A stretch of DNA of 64,000 nt from Corythucha ciliata (Eukaryota; Arthropoda; Insecta; Hemiptera; Tingidae), in contig CM075937.1 of the NCBI GenBank assembly GCA_038030265.1, forward strand, positions 2,294,001 through 2,358,000. Direction: 5' to 3'. Each line of letters begins with the position of its first letter. Positions within the stretch are counted from its first letter, which is position 1. Shown here piece by piece: positions 31,890-43,900 of the stretch. The notes below the pieces were generated by a model, which was given only the letters and a program-made list of their open reading frames with translations, had not been told where the DNA came from and ran no database searches. Made by a program: the position numbers and the translations under genes.

Positions 31890-32590
31890 AATGTCCTCGC
31901 ACGATCAAATTGTGCTGAAAAGTAAGTAGGTACATATTTCAGTATGACAAAGAACTTCTTGACATCCATAAAAAGGGGAGAACTGGGTTTCCGGTGGTAA
32001 TGCGTGAGGAAACCCGAGTTTCAAGGGCGTCGCCAGCCATTGAGCCGTGGGAGGGCAGCTAAGATTTTTTGACGTGGGCACGTCCGTAGTTTCTTCTCCC
32101 TCTCCCTTACACACACGGCCCCACCACATTCTTCTTCTATCGCTGAATCACCCACCAATGTCTATCGCAGGCTCATGCTTGGTGCTCTTGATCTTTTGGT
32201 TCCGTAGAACGGAATAAATAAACAGTGACATATCCACGGAAATCTTTTGGGTGTAACTACTACAGCCTGCAGCAATTTTTTTTTTTTGGGTTGGGCTGGA
32301 GGAAGGGCACGCCTGTCGAGCTCGAGAGGGGCGAGGCGCATTGGGTTCGTTATTCCTGGGCTCGGCCTTCCTTGGGGGCTGCGTTATTTTTCGAGAAGGG
32401 GCAAGGGGGAAGATCATACCATTAAATTCAAGGGCGAGCGAGAGAGTGTGAGTGAGTCCATCACTAAGTGGACAGACAGGATGAATACTCGAAAATAATC
32501 AGCTGAGATTTTCGCACACGCGTTAAGAGTTACAGAATATTGGGGGGGGGGGTTACAGGATATTATAAAATAAAAAGCTGAAATAAAGAC
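31890..32590. other. No gene recognised
   Basis: GC-mixed sequence with T and G runs. It contains a GGGCGTCGCCAGCC word near 32027 that recalls ends of nonautonomous DNA elements. Confidence 0.4.
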
Positions 32591-32595
32591 GTTTT

Positions 32596-32715
32596 ACTGT
32601 GGTTGGATGTTCTAACTGTGGTCAGAGCATTGCTGTGGCTGGGCCTTTGCTGTGGTCAGACCATTTGCTGTTGTTGGACTTTCCCAGGGGTTCCATCTTT
32701 GCTGTGGTTGGGAAT
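32596..32715 (+). repeat. GCTGTGGTTGGA repeat, block 1
   Basis: About 16-bp degenerate units of the type TTTGCTGTGGTTGGAC. A second block lies at 36450-36770. Confidence 0.65.
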
Positions 32716-32989
32716 CCCAAGCAGAAATGCAAGAACGAAATTTGGGTTGTAACGACGTCGCTTGGCGACCTTTCGTCCTTTTAGGCTATACCAAGTGTAT
32801 TACAAATATAGTACACTATTTTTAAAACAATGAGGAAGTTTCACATTTTCAAAAAATATTTTTTTTCGATGAGGCATGTCAATCTTTCCACGTAAATGAA
32901 TAAAAAATTTGAAACCCTTCGGAAATATTTTTGTTTCCGCGCGTATGACACAAACATGCTAGCTGGCGTGTTTGAAATGACCTAAAACT

Positions 32990-33231
32990 TCCGGAGGAGG
33001 AAGAAGAAAAAACCTCATCGAACTGCGCACCTACACTCCAAGCGGCAGACTAGAGAAGATCCAAGCAATCACGTTGGGGTCACCACTTGTCGAGGTTTGT
33101 GGGTATCGTTTCCCAGCTCAGAAGGCCTCGACAAGTGGTGACCACGACGTGATTGCTTGGATCTTCTCTAGTCTGCCGCTTGGAGTGTAGGTGCGCAGTT
33201 CGATGAGGTTTTTTCTTCTTCCTCCTCCGGA
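32990..33231. mobile_element. Foldback element with 106-bp arms
   Basis: The arm 32990-33095 (starts TCCGGAGGAGGAAGAAG) is the complement of 33126-33231 with about two mismatches. A 30-bp loop separates them. No coding content. The near-identity suggests a recent origin. Confidence 0.9.
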
Positions 33232-33865
33232 GGTTTGTTGACGGTTTCAGTGGTGGAAATGTTTTGTTTACAATATTTAATTTTGGTCGTAACACTTACC
33301 TTCCTCATTTAAATTTTACTCGCCGATAAAAAGTGCACTTGAAACGGCTGAGCTTCATTTCTTTCAAAAAATTAGATAAATAAAATAATAGTGATTAGCA
33401 CGGAAGTAGACCGCTCTATATAGCTTAAAAATCAACTAGAACGCATAATTTATTGACGTCGCCCACATTTGGTGCATAATATGACGTTGCACCGACGTCA
33501 AAAGTCTGTACTATACGCTTGTGCTACTGTATTCCGTACGTCGCAATGACCGTACACATCTGTGGTATTTGAAGTGACGTCAACTCGACTTCTTAATGCT
33601 ATACTAAAAATGTAGGACGTTAAGACAACGTCGGAGTTATATACAAAAATGCACTATACAACTCCGACGTCGATGTGACTAGAGGTGTGGTGTGATTTCA
33701 CTGTCGGTGATTTTGTCACTGTGACTACTCCGTCACTGTTGGCTCCGGTGACGACCACATTAAATTCACCGTTCTGACCCTCTAACGGCGACATTCCTTT
33801 TCACTTATAATCGCCTCTTCATTCGTTATTTCTATCGCTTCACTGCGCTAGAGTATCTTGAATGA

Positions 33866-34291
33866 TTGGAGCCGTCACCTAGCCATCCTCGCAGGTTAAT
33901 AACACTACCAGTTCCTCTATTGCCCAATGAACTCAGTAGCATTCTCCCCAAGTCTGTTGACTTTTTTTCTTGGACTTATCGTTAGTATTGAACCTTTAGT
34001 GTTAATATATTTTTATTCACTTCGTTTTCCAAGACCTGTGCTACAGTAATCTTGCATAATTTTATTTTGTTTAAAAACACCTTCCTGGGCAGGGGCGTAG
34101 CCAGCCCTTGACCAAGGGGTGGGCAGAATATGTCGGACGTTATGGAAACTAGAGACTCCAACAAAAGAACTGGTAGCGCAATAAATCGTCAAATAAAAGG
34201 GTCGTAATCCATCAAAAACTAACATCTTCATTCGGAAATTATCTTTTTTAGCATTCTATTCCTGATTTTCTATCCAAAAACTGACAATTCT
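33866..34291 (+). repeat. Dispersed repeat R1, copy 2
   Basis: Second copy of the 26564-26998 repeat, same orientation. It carries an extra segment of about 40 bp near 34140. Confidence 0.8.
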
Positions 34292-34539
34292 ATTCAGACT
34301 TTTGAGTTCCGGACATCGGGGCCAACTTTTTTTATGTAGGTATAGGTTACACAAGGGTTACCTTATCACGATTTGCATAGGATTGCATGGGATGGGGGGT
34401 AGATAACAGTCCATCTAAATATAACCTCTTTGGCCCCGATGTCGGCCTCCCCAGACTTTTTCTATTAACAGATAATTCAATTTCCCGGAAATCGATACTT
34501 GTCACAGGGTGACCGACTTTTCGTCAACGTCTTGCGTGA

Positions 34540-36010
34540 GAGACGTAAAAATTCAGCATTTTTCAACCAAATAATGACGGGTTTTAACTCAAAATTGACG
34601 TTTTGTTAACAAAAAAACTGAATATTTCACTCTATTGAATATTTTACTTCAAAACTGACGTTTCTACGCCAAAGACGAAGTGTTTACGAATAAACTAAAA
34701 ATTTCACAGCACAACTTTCAAAATCCAAATCTTTCCACTAAAACCAGAAATGGCGGGTTTTGACCGAAACGAATGATCTTAATTGCAATTAACAGACCAC
34801 TCAGTACTAAAAACTGCCGATTTTATCCTTCAATTGGCGATTTTAGTAAAAAACAAAAAAAAAACCCTACAATTCCAGGCCAAAGCTGACGTGCCCCCGC
34901 CCCCCTCCAAATGAAGATGCTACCACAAAACTGGCGACTTTAACCTAAAACTAAACTTTACTGTTTCATTTCAAAAACGAATATTTTACACCCGAAACGA
35001 CTATTTCCCCTCAAAATTAGATAATTTACTCCAAAACTGACAATGTCACACTTTAACTCAAGTTTTCCTCAAAACAGGTGATTTTAGGCCATTCTGCCTT
35101 GAAAACAGGTGATTTCACAAAAAACAAAACAAAACAAAAACAAACAAAAAAAAACAAAAAACAAATTCATCGCAAATGTGACGATTTTATACCAATACAG
35201 ACGATTTCACGCCAAAGCTGACATGTTGCGCCATAACTGATGACGTTAATGCAAAACTGGTCATTTTACCCCAAAACTGACTGGTTTAGTTCCAAAACTT
35301 ACGATTTCATCCCAAAAACGTTCCTAAACTGACGGTTTTACCCTGAAACTTGCGGTTCCACCCAAAAAATATCACTTTACCTCAAAACTGAATATTTTAC
35401 TTCAAAATTGGCATTTTACTTTGTTGGGCACAGCTTTTCAGAGCACATAGAGTCAGTTTTGACGATTTCAAGGCTGGAATAGGTATAATTGCCATTTTTA
35501 TGGCGCATAAAGTCAGTCTTTCCAGTTATAGGAGCGAATGGTACGTCCCAAGTCAAGGCGAGAACGGCCAAGTTGGGCATTTTCGGTGCTCGGAATAGCT
35601 ATTTTGTCATTTTCAGGGTAAGAGTCACTTGTTCAGACATTTTTAGAGTTCGATTCGTCAGGTAATCCATTTCTAGAGCTCGTAAAGTAAATTCGGCAAT
35701 TTTTAGGATTCAAATATAGTAATATTAGCAATTTTAAAGACACGAATCGTCAGTTTTGCCATTTTCCAGGGCTCAAATACCTAGTCCATCAAGCCAAGGC
35801 CATGAAGTTTGACCATTCCTGGTGCGGAAATTGTCGATTTTGCCATTTTCAGGGAAGAAATCATCTTTTTAGGCATTTCCAGGGCACGTGAAGTTATTTC
35901 GGCCTTTTTCAGGACCTGATTAGTCCGCCAAGCCAAAAGCGCGCATTATGGTCATATTTGGCTCAAGAATGGCCGGTCTGATCAAATTTAGCGCACGAAT
36001 GGTCGATTTA
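34540..36010. repeat. Degenerate AAAACTGAC minisatellite array
   Basis: The first part (to about 35430) has units like CGATTTTACCCCAAAACTGA spaced 20-40 bp. The second part (35430-36010) has the opposite sense, with units like TCAGTTTTGCCATTTT. It is homologous in reverse to 58900-59150. No open frame of note. Confidence 0.75.
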
Positions 36011-36449
36011 GCTACTTTCGGGCATCTCCTTTTCCAACCGTCCGCCCCAAATTAAATAACATGTTGATGGGGAGGACGGGTGGAAACAAACAGTGATAGT
36101 GACATTAAAAAGTTATAGAACAGGCCCTTAATACTCATTTAAGTGACAAAATCACTGGTTTTTGTCACAGTGACTGCACAGTCACCGGAGATAGTTGTCA
36201 CTGTGACCGACAAAAGCTGTCACGTCACGTATCAGTTGTATAAAAAATTGACGTTTTTGTGACGTCTACCTGCTGTACTATACATTTTCGACGTTGGTTA
36301 AACGAGATAAAAGTTTAATACAAGCTTTTTGGTCCATATTACGTCGTAATCAAGTCCCTAATTGTATGTTATTTGAACTATCCTATTTTCGACGTCGGAA
36401 GTACTAGAGAATTGGTCGCTAGTCGGAAATCTGTACAACTGTGCTTGCG

Positions 36450-36770
36450 TTACTGTAGTTGGAGCTCAACTGTGGTTTGGAGGTTCTAAGTGTGGTTAGA
36501 GCTTACTGTAGTTGGAGGATTGCTGCGATTGGATCTTTGCTGTGATTAGACCTTTGCTGTGGACGGACCTTTGATGTGGTCGAACCATTACTGTGCGGTT
36601 GGGACGTTACTGAGGTTGAAGCTTAATTGTGGTTTGGTGGTTCCAACTATGTTTACAGCTTTTTTTAGTTTGAGAATGTCAGTGGGTGGACCTTTGCTGT
36701 GGATTGGTTTGGAGTTTTGATGTGTTTGGGCCTTCTTTGTGGTTTTGTAGTTTGGCTGTGGTTGGAGCTT
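36450..36770 (+). repeat. GCTGTGGTTGGA repeat, block 2
   Basis: Units like GCTGTGGTTGGAGCTT and TTTGCTGTGG, degenerate. Open frames here on both strands follow from the repeat. Confidence 0.65.
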
Positions 36771-37029
36771 CATTATTTTTGGATGTCGGCCTGTCGTGGG
36801 AGAGCGAGAGGAGCTCACACGTCAAGCGAGACACTAAAACAGCGTTGGGATGGTGCTGGGACGTCCGACCACCATCAACTGGCCTCGTGTGCGGCGTTAA
36901 AATTAAAGAAGCGCCACTCGAACCACTTTTTTTGAAGCGCCTCCGTTTGAAGTGACTCCGTGTGCGTATCCCCATTCAATTTAAGGTTCCGCTATTCCAC
37001 CCGTGCGTGCTTATGCCCTTAGCAATGAA

Positions 37030-37510
37030 CTAATTCTCAATTGATTCAAGTGGTTCAGCGCTTTTTATCAATTTTAGCAGTTTTTCGGCGCTTTTTCTTA
37101 ATTTTAGCATAAGTGAATTAACTATGCATTCACAATTAGGTACGAACTATTGCTTTTTCTTCATTTTAGCAGAGAATTATTGGCAATATATTCAAATTTA
37201 GCCTCGAATTAGCGCTTTCTCTCCATTCTAGCAGAGACAGGCAATTTTATCACTTTTATCACATTTGGCCAAGAATTATAGCGCTTTGCTCCATATTAGT
37301 TAGCGAATTGGTGATGTATTCACAAATAGCAACGAACTAGCATTTTATCTTAATTTTAGCAGCGAAACGCTTTCTCTCAATTTAAGTCATGAAAATGCCT
37401 CCAGAAATCGCGAATTGGCGTTATTTACTCAATCTTAGCTTTAAATTAGCGCTTTTTCTCAATTTTTAGTGGCGAATTAGGACTTTTTCTTAATTTTCAA
37501 ATCGCAAATA
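37030..37510 (+). repeat. TTAGCAG/GCGCTTTTTCT minisatellite
   Basis: Units of about 40 bp containing AGCGCTTTTTCTCAATTTTA and GCGAATTAG, heavily diverged. Confidence 0.7.
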
Positions 37511-37519
37511 GCTCTAATC

Positions 37520-39510
37520 ACAAAAACGCTAAAACCACAAGGCGTTCCCCTTAACGGCGTTCCCCTTAACGGCGTTCATTGCACTCACCTGAAAAAAAAA
37601 AAAAGTGTAATCGTGCTTACCACAGAAAACTCTAACCACCATCAAACCATGGAAAATTTTCGATTGGACCCCACCGAGTTTGGGCCTTTCACCGCTTCCA
37701 GATTAGCCCTTTGGTCCAATTAATTCAGTTGATAGGCCCTTGTGTCTTCAAATAGTGCAGATTGGCCCATTTAGGCGCTCAGTTGTCGATCTGTACATAT
37801 TGAACCCCCCCCCCCCCCTCTGTACCATATAATGTACATCTCCGAGCGAAGAGCCTTGGCTATCTGGAAACTCTTTAAGGGAGGGACAGCTGCGCCCTCC
37901 ATTGCCTCCCTTTGGCGACGCCCAAACACAGGTTGAGGTGACAGAATATTACCGTTGACGATCAAAGATTCCCGAATATGCCGATGACTTCCAGATATTT
38001 CGATGTCGAATCAACGTGGAATCGCGGGAAATTTTTGACGCGATGTCGACTCGTTTTTTGATCGTTCATCGACTCGATGAATGACGAGGTTATGAGGGGG
38101 GGGGATAGTCAACCTGTCCCCTCCCCCCCCCCCCGACAATTTTTTTTTCTGGGTACGCGCCTGTCTCTAACCGATGGCCGATGGCAGCAAAACCCGATAG
38201 CGAAAACATGATTTATGACTTTCATTTCCAGAATAATAATAGGTATATTTTTTTTTTCTTGTCTCTCTTTCTTTCTGTCTAGCGGGTTTTCCCATTAATA
38301 GCTGGAAGTTGAATCTTTAGCCGGCGCAAGTAAGTGGGACAAGTAGGGAGTCGAAGGGAAACGTTTAAAAGTTTAGCAAACTTCTGGTTGGTAATTAGTT
38401 CGAAAGGCTGTTCACCGCTTTGTGTATGTGGGGTTAAAAAGGGTTGCAGGCTGAATGGAGATATTGACGAGAGAGAGAGAGAGTGATAGAGGGAGTGAGA
38501 GAGTTATAGAGGGATCCAGTAAGTGAACGATAAAGAGAAGGATAGTGAAGAATTGGTAATAGATAAGAAAATGGAGCGAGAGTGCAGGGAATGAATGAGT
38601 GCTGGGTGGTAAAGGGATGTTCATGACACTTGAGATTTTCCTGAAAGAAAGTTGTGCTTAATCGGATTCCTCCCTAACTTCACCTCTAATTTGAGACAAC
38701 TCCTGAATATTTGCCTTTCTTAACGATGGCGCTGGTGCCTTGTGGGTCACCTAACTAGCCCGTGTTACAAATTGATTAACGAGGCCGCTTAAACTTATCC
38801 CCGCTCTGGATTTCCGCTCAGACAGCGGATAGGTCCGGCTGCCTTCCCGACCAAGTTCATGCCACATCCTCCTCCCTTATAATTATAATAAAGGATATTT
38901 ATGGAAAATGTATACCTATACATGTTATACATATACAGGTTTTTGGTCCTGCTTTATTTAAAATGTGCAAATTTTAAATATGCACATTTAAAATTAATCA
39001 CTATACGTCTGGAGTTGAAAAATAAATAAATAAGAATAAAAACACAACATTAAAGACAGTATTTTACACCCGTGCCCTTCCGTCTTAAAATAAGGGGCGA
39101 GTCGTCCACCTTTTGAGCCTCTAACGGTTGTTTTTTTTTCTGAAATATCGGTTATCTCAAAGGTTTATTTAGGATATCATTTACTCTTTTCCTCAAAGGT
39201 AAACTGGTATACGTAATACTTTTGAATTTATACTCGTGGGATGGGTGTGAAATGCTTACTTCCTATACGTGTGAAAACTAAAGCCTGGATTTCACCAAAC
39301 CACACGAGTGAAAATACTGCAGGGTGTTCGCGTCAACCTTCTTACTGTTTGTAGTTGCGTAATTGTTTAAAATATGCCCCAAGCGAAATGAATGACAAAA
39401 TGATTCAAATTTCGATTTCCCTTACAAACGACCCTTATAGCGACAACGAAAGTACAAAACTACAAGCAGTGCGATGGATGAGTGAATACACTATAAATCT
39501 TGATTTTTCG
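37520..39510. other. No gene recognised
   Basis: Noncoding sequence with C and G runs (near 37805 and 38098-38135) and a GA-rich microsatellite at about 38468-38520. Confidence 0.5.
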
Positions 39511-39523
39511 TAACGAAAGAGTA

Positions 39524-39660
39524 GAGAGATTTTGCAAACAGTTCCGCTAACGCTAACGTTAACACTATTCACATTTCAACCAACGAAATGTTTTCGACCT
39601 TAAGCAACGCGTACACAAAAATTAACTTTAGCGTTTATGGGACTGGTTGCAAAATCTCTC
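39524..39660. mobile_element. MITE with GAGAGATTTTGCAA ends
   Basis: Inverted ends GAGAGATTTTGCAA and TTGCAAAATCTCTC close a 137-bp element flanked by TA on both sides. Inner AACGCTAACGTTAAC and GTTAAC-like words extend the pairing. A TA duplication would fit Tc1/mariner-type mobilisation. Confidence 0.7.
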
Positions 39661-40016
39661 TAATAGGGAGTTATTGCATAGCCGTCTGACGCTTAACGTT
39701 TACGGTTATGTGACGTCACCATAAGCGTAGCCGATTGTGTCGGTAGAAAAGAGTTACTGCAAATAATAGTTGCGCTAAAATATGAACACATGGTAGGGCA
39801 TAAAAACAATAAGACCACGGTCAAATAGACACTCAAAAAATCACTTTATTTTTTGACAGTGCTCTCCTACATGATATCAACTTCCCGAAATAATAGCTTT
39901 TGCCGCGTTACTTATCTTTTTTCAATGCTAGCAACATCGTCCCTTTTCTTTTGTAATTAAAAAAATGTTTTTTAAAGATTCAAACGATTTGGCGGTTTTA
40001 CATCTCTTCCACTTCT

Positions 40017-40147
40017 GGGGCCGTATTCCTGAGCCGTGTGAAAATTCCGCAAAAAGCGGTTGCTATGGCGGGATAACGTTATTACTTATTCGGCGTCCTT
40101 GGATCTCGCGTGCGGCATTTTTTCCCGACCGTTAAGAATAAGGCCCC
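40017..40147. mobile_element. MITE, family 1, copy 2
   Basis: Shares core GCGGTTGCTATGGCGGGATAA and GGGGCC/GGCCCC ends with 12729-12858, but its inverted ends have diverged. Confidence 0.8.
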
Positions 40148-40173
40148 TGGTTCGTGTGTGACATTTTCCCTGT

Positions 40174-40174
<1 letters not shown>

Positions 40175-40215
<41 letters not shown>

Positions 40216-40216
40216 T
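40175..40216 (+). repeat. (TAA)n microsatellite
   Basis: About 13 ATA/TAA units. Confidence 0.95.
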
Positions 40217-40444
40217 TATTTCTCCCGTTGGTCGTTATTAGACATGAGGTCGTCGTATCGTACATCAATTTAAGGGGCCCATTCACGATCAACATGGTTG
40301 TCAACTTTGTTGTCAACATTGGTTGACGACTCCCCCACACACGAAACGGGATGTTAATGGAAATCTAAAGTTGAACACATGAAAACATAGTTTATGATAG
40401 GTTGCCATTAGTAACCAAAAGCGTATTTTTACCCGGTTTTTACC

Positions 40445-40788
40445 TAGTCCAGTCAAATCGTATAAAAAAAACCCCCATACGTGGACAAAAATCTCGTCTT
40501 TGATTTTTTCACTTTTTTCCATGTTTTTTGGGGCGAGGAACACGAATCTGAAGAAATCCAACAAAATTTCCTTGTGCGTGTTGAGAAAATCGCGAAAAAC
40601 TGCTAATTTTTGGCACTTTTTTCAGTTTTTCGCTTGCAACTCCTCAATGACGCATTCTACAGAAAATTGTACCCTGTTCTTTTTTGAAGAGCATCAAGTT
40701 CTGCGTCGAATCATATTTTCTTTTGTCACAACTGACCCAGCCGTTTCACCGGTATTGATTTTTTTAAATGGTCATTTTTAGCCGCTTT
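40445..40788 (+). repeat. Academ-like element, left terminal inverted repeat
   Basis: Pairs with 46864-47208 from TAGTCCAGTCAAA to AGCCGCTTTTGG. Open frames here on either strand have mirror images in the right end and are not genes. Confidence 0.9.
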
Positions 40789-40889
40789 TGGAACAATGTG
40801 TGAAAAAATAAAAATAGTTCAACTCTCAGTTGAGTGATGTAATCTATGACGCTACCTACAATACTGGTGACGTTATGACGCAATAGAGA

Positions 40890-40945
40890 GGAAGTCTGAC
40901 TGTATATACTATGCATATACTATATATATACTATGTATATACTTT
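40890..40945 (+). promoter_or_regulatory. TATA-rich stretch before the transposase frame
   Basis: Repeated TATATACTAT words lie 15-70 bp upstream of the ATG at 40960, inside the left inverted repeat. It may serve as the promoter, but no initiator is provable. Confidence 0.3.
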
Positions 40946-40959
40946 AAAAACAAGTGAGA

Positions 40960-43900
40960 ATGAATGAAGAATTTTGTGCAGTGAATCTTGCTTGTAAAAA
41001 TGACGTACTTATGCTTATGCCCGTCTGGCAGGGTGACGTCCAGAAGGAAGAGCTATTATGGAGACGCATTCGTTTCTTTACGTACTGTTTAGTTCGAAGC
41101 GTTTGTTTTTCAAATACAAAGCAAAGAATTTTTGGTGAAATGTCTGTGCGCGATTGCTTGATTTGTGACGGACCCTTAAGGGATGGTTCACCCACAGTTG
41201 TAGTTAGAGAAGGATTAAAAACTTTAACAGCGGCAAGCAATGAAAGGGAGGACGGCAAGAGCGTTAAGTTCAAGTGTGAGAACAGTCTTGAACTGCACGT
41301 CAAATGCAGGAAGAGCTATGTAAATGAACGCATGATTGCTGCAGCTGTGAGGAGATTGAGGTATGATTCAGGTCGCGCTATGTCACCCAGATACTCCTTC
41401 AACTTCAGGACCTACTGTTGCATTTGCGGTGAGGAAATACCTGATGATTACGAAGAGAAACAGAAAAAACTTCCCTTATTCCGCCGTGATCCTATTATTC
41501 CTGTATTAACCGAAGGTGTCAGAAGTTCTATCCTGGATTCAGCAAAAGCATGGAAAGACGACTTTACTCGGGCAATAGTTCATCGTCTAGAGCCAATCAC
41601 GGACTTGCATGCTGCAGGTGGGAGATACCATTTGTCTTGTAAGAAGAAACTGGATCTTAAGAAATTCAAAGCTGTTGAGGGGCGAGGACGGCCTCGTAAT
41701 TCAATCGATCGAAAAATGGAACCGATTTTTGCCTACCTCGAGAATAGTGACGAAGAGTGCCAGTTCTCAGCGGATGAACTGATGAAGCAGTGGCCGGAAG
41801 AAGAAGATATTCCAGTGTGGAAGACTATTAAAAGGCGATTGATTGAGAAGTATGGAAATGACATACAAATCACGGACTTGAAACCCCCCATTGTGTGTTT
41901 CAAGAATACTGGATACAAAATTATAACAGACGCATGGTACACGCAGAAGTGTGAATCCGAAGCAGATGAAAGAAAACGAATTGTGGAGACAGCAGCAGCA
42001 ATTATAGCTGAAGACATTAGGACTCAAGTCTACGACACCACCACTTATCCTCCTTGCCACGATTTCATTGAGGGTGCTGAAGATCTCGTCCCAGAAACAC
42101 TCAAAATTTTCACCGAGTCACTTGTTTTGAAGAAAAAACGGGGCTGTCTGGATAAGTGGTAGAGAAAAGCAACTGCCTTGTCACATGCACTCATCACTGT
42201 TGTGAGGCCCAATTCATTCGTCTCCCCAGTACAAGTTGGGTTGGCAGCATTCTTGTACAAAAAGTACGGCTCTCGAAAGTTGATTGACGTTTTATCGGCA
42301 TTGGGCTTTTGTTCCTCCTACTCAGAAGTTGCTCGTTGTGAGATTTCATGTGCTCTGTGTCCCCCTCCAAAAATAGAAGAAGACAAATTTGCTCAGTGTG
42401 TCTACGACAACGCCGACTTCAATATCCAGACCCTAGATGGACACAAAACGTTTCACGTCATGGGTGGCATTGTGTTGGTAGCGCCTAAAAAAGCAGTGGT
42501 CCCAGGACAAAGATTCAGTAGAATATTGAAATTACCATCTGCAAAAGAGGTGGCAGGTACTGGTTCCATCACACTACTACCATATCATGGGGGCTTGAAG
42601 GACGTGGAGATTCAGGCTGTCGGAGAAAAATTCTCACCGATGAACATCGTACTTCCAACAACACCCGACCTCCTGTGGCTTTATAGCAAAGCCACAGGAG
42701 GTCGGGTGTTGTTGGAAGTACGATGTTCATCTGTACCTGTGGCTTTATAGCAAAGCCACAGGTTTACCTGGCACGGGAGGCTGGAATGGATTCATTGAGA
42801 AAATGAATAAAGGGTTGCCTTATGAAACCACCTTTGTCGCCTGTCAACCTTTCATAAACGCACCACCAAGTGATTTCGACACCGTTTATACATCGTTGGT
42901 TTGCGCCAAGCAGACAACTTTGTCAATGGGCCAAGCGACGGCAATTGCGACGTTCGATCAGCCCCTCTACCTGAAAGCTCGCGAAATCATAGCAACTAAC
43001 CCCAACGAGTTCCCAAACGTAGTCGTACGACTAGGTGGGTTTCAACTCATCATGTCCTTCATGGGAGCGATCGGATACATCATGGAAGGGAGCGGCCTGA
43101 GCGAGCTGTTCAGCACGATTTACGCTGTTAACAGCACTGCAAAGATAATGACCGGTCATTCCTACGCACGTGCTATTAGGGCACACTTTCTCACTCATAG
43201 AAGCCTGGCTTGCGTCATAATGAAATCTATGGAGGTTGATTCTGAACTTCACTTAAGAGCACAAGAGCTTTTGTACGGTGGCGACCGAAGTGAAATAAAT
43301 AGCAATCATGTAGACGGAGTGTTGAAGGAACTGTCAACCAAATTTAGCGAGACACTCATTGAGCTGTCAAAGTGTGGAAGTACAGCGCAATTATGGATAC
43401 AGTACTTCGAGATGGTTACTCTTCTAAAACTACTTATTGAGGCAGACAGAAAAGGTGATTGGGGACTGCATTTAAGAACTATTTTCTTCATGCTCCCGTA
43501 TTTCCACTCAAGTGGACATTACCTCTACGCAAAGTGTGCGCACCTGTATCTTCAGGACATGCTTGGTTTGGAAAAAAAAATGCCGCAAGAAGAGTACATG
43601 CGATTCACTGATGGAGGAGCCTTCACAGTTCGCAGGAGTGACAAACTGTGGTGTGGCACTTTTACAGATCAGACTATAGAGCAAGTACTTATGAGAAGCA
43701 TCAAAGTTGAGGGTGGACTGACCAGATTGCGAAACCTTTCTGACAGCGTTGCCACCAGATGGTTGCTAGGACACGCAGCCATGGCTCAGATAGCTGACGT
43801 CGTTGAATCCTTCTGTGGGGTTCATTTTCAGACCAGTGAACAGCATATTGATAGCAGGGAGCCCAGAGTTGAAAGGGACACGTCAGACTCGATGAAACTC

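Noticed and set aside
40500..40781. 93-codon frame in the left end of the Academ-like element
   Set aside because: Its mirror frame occurs at 46905-47231; both lie in inverted repeats and have no motif.
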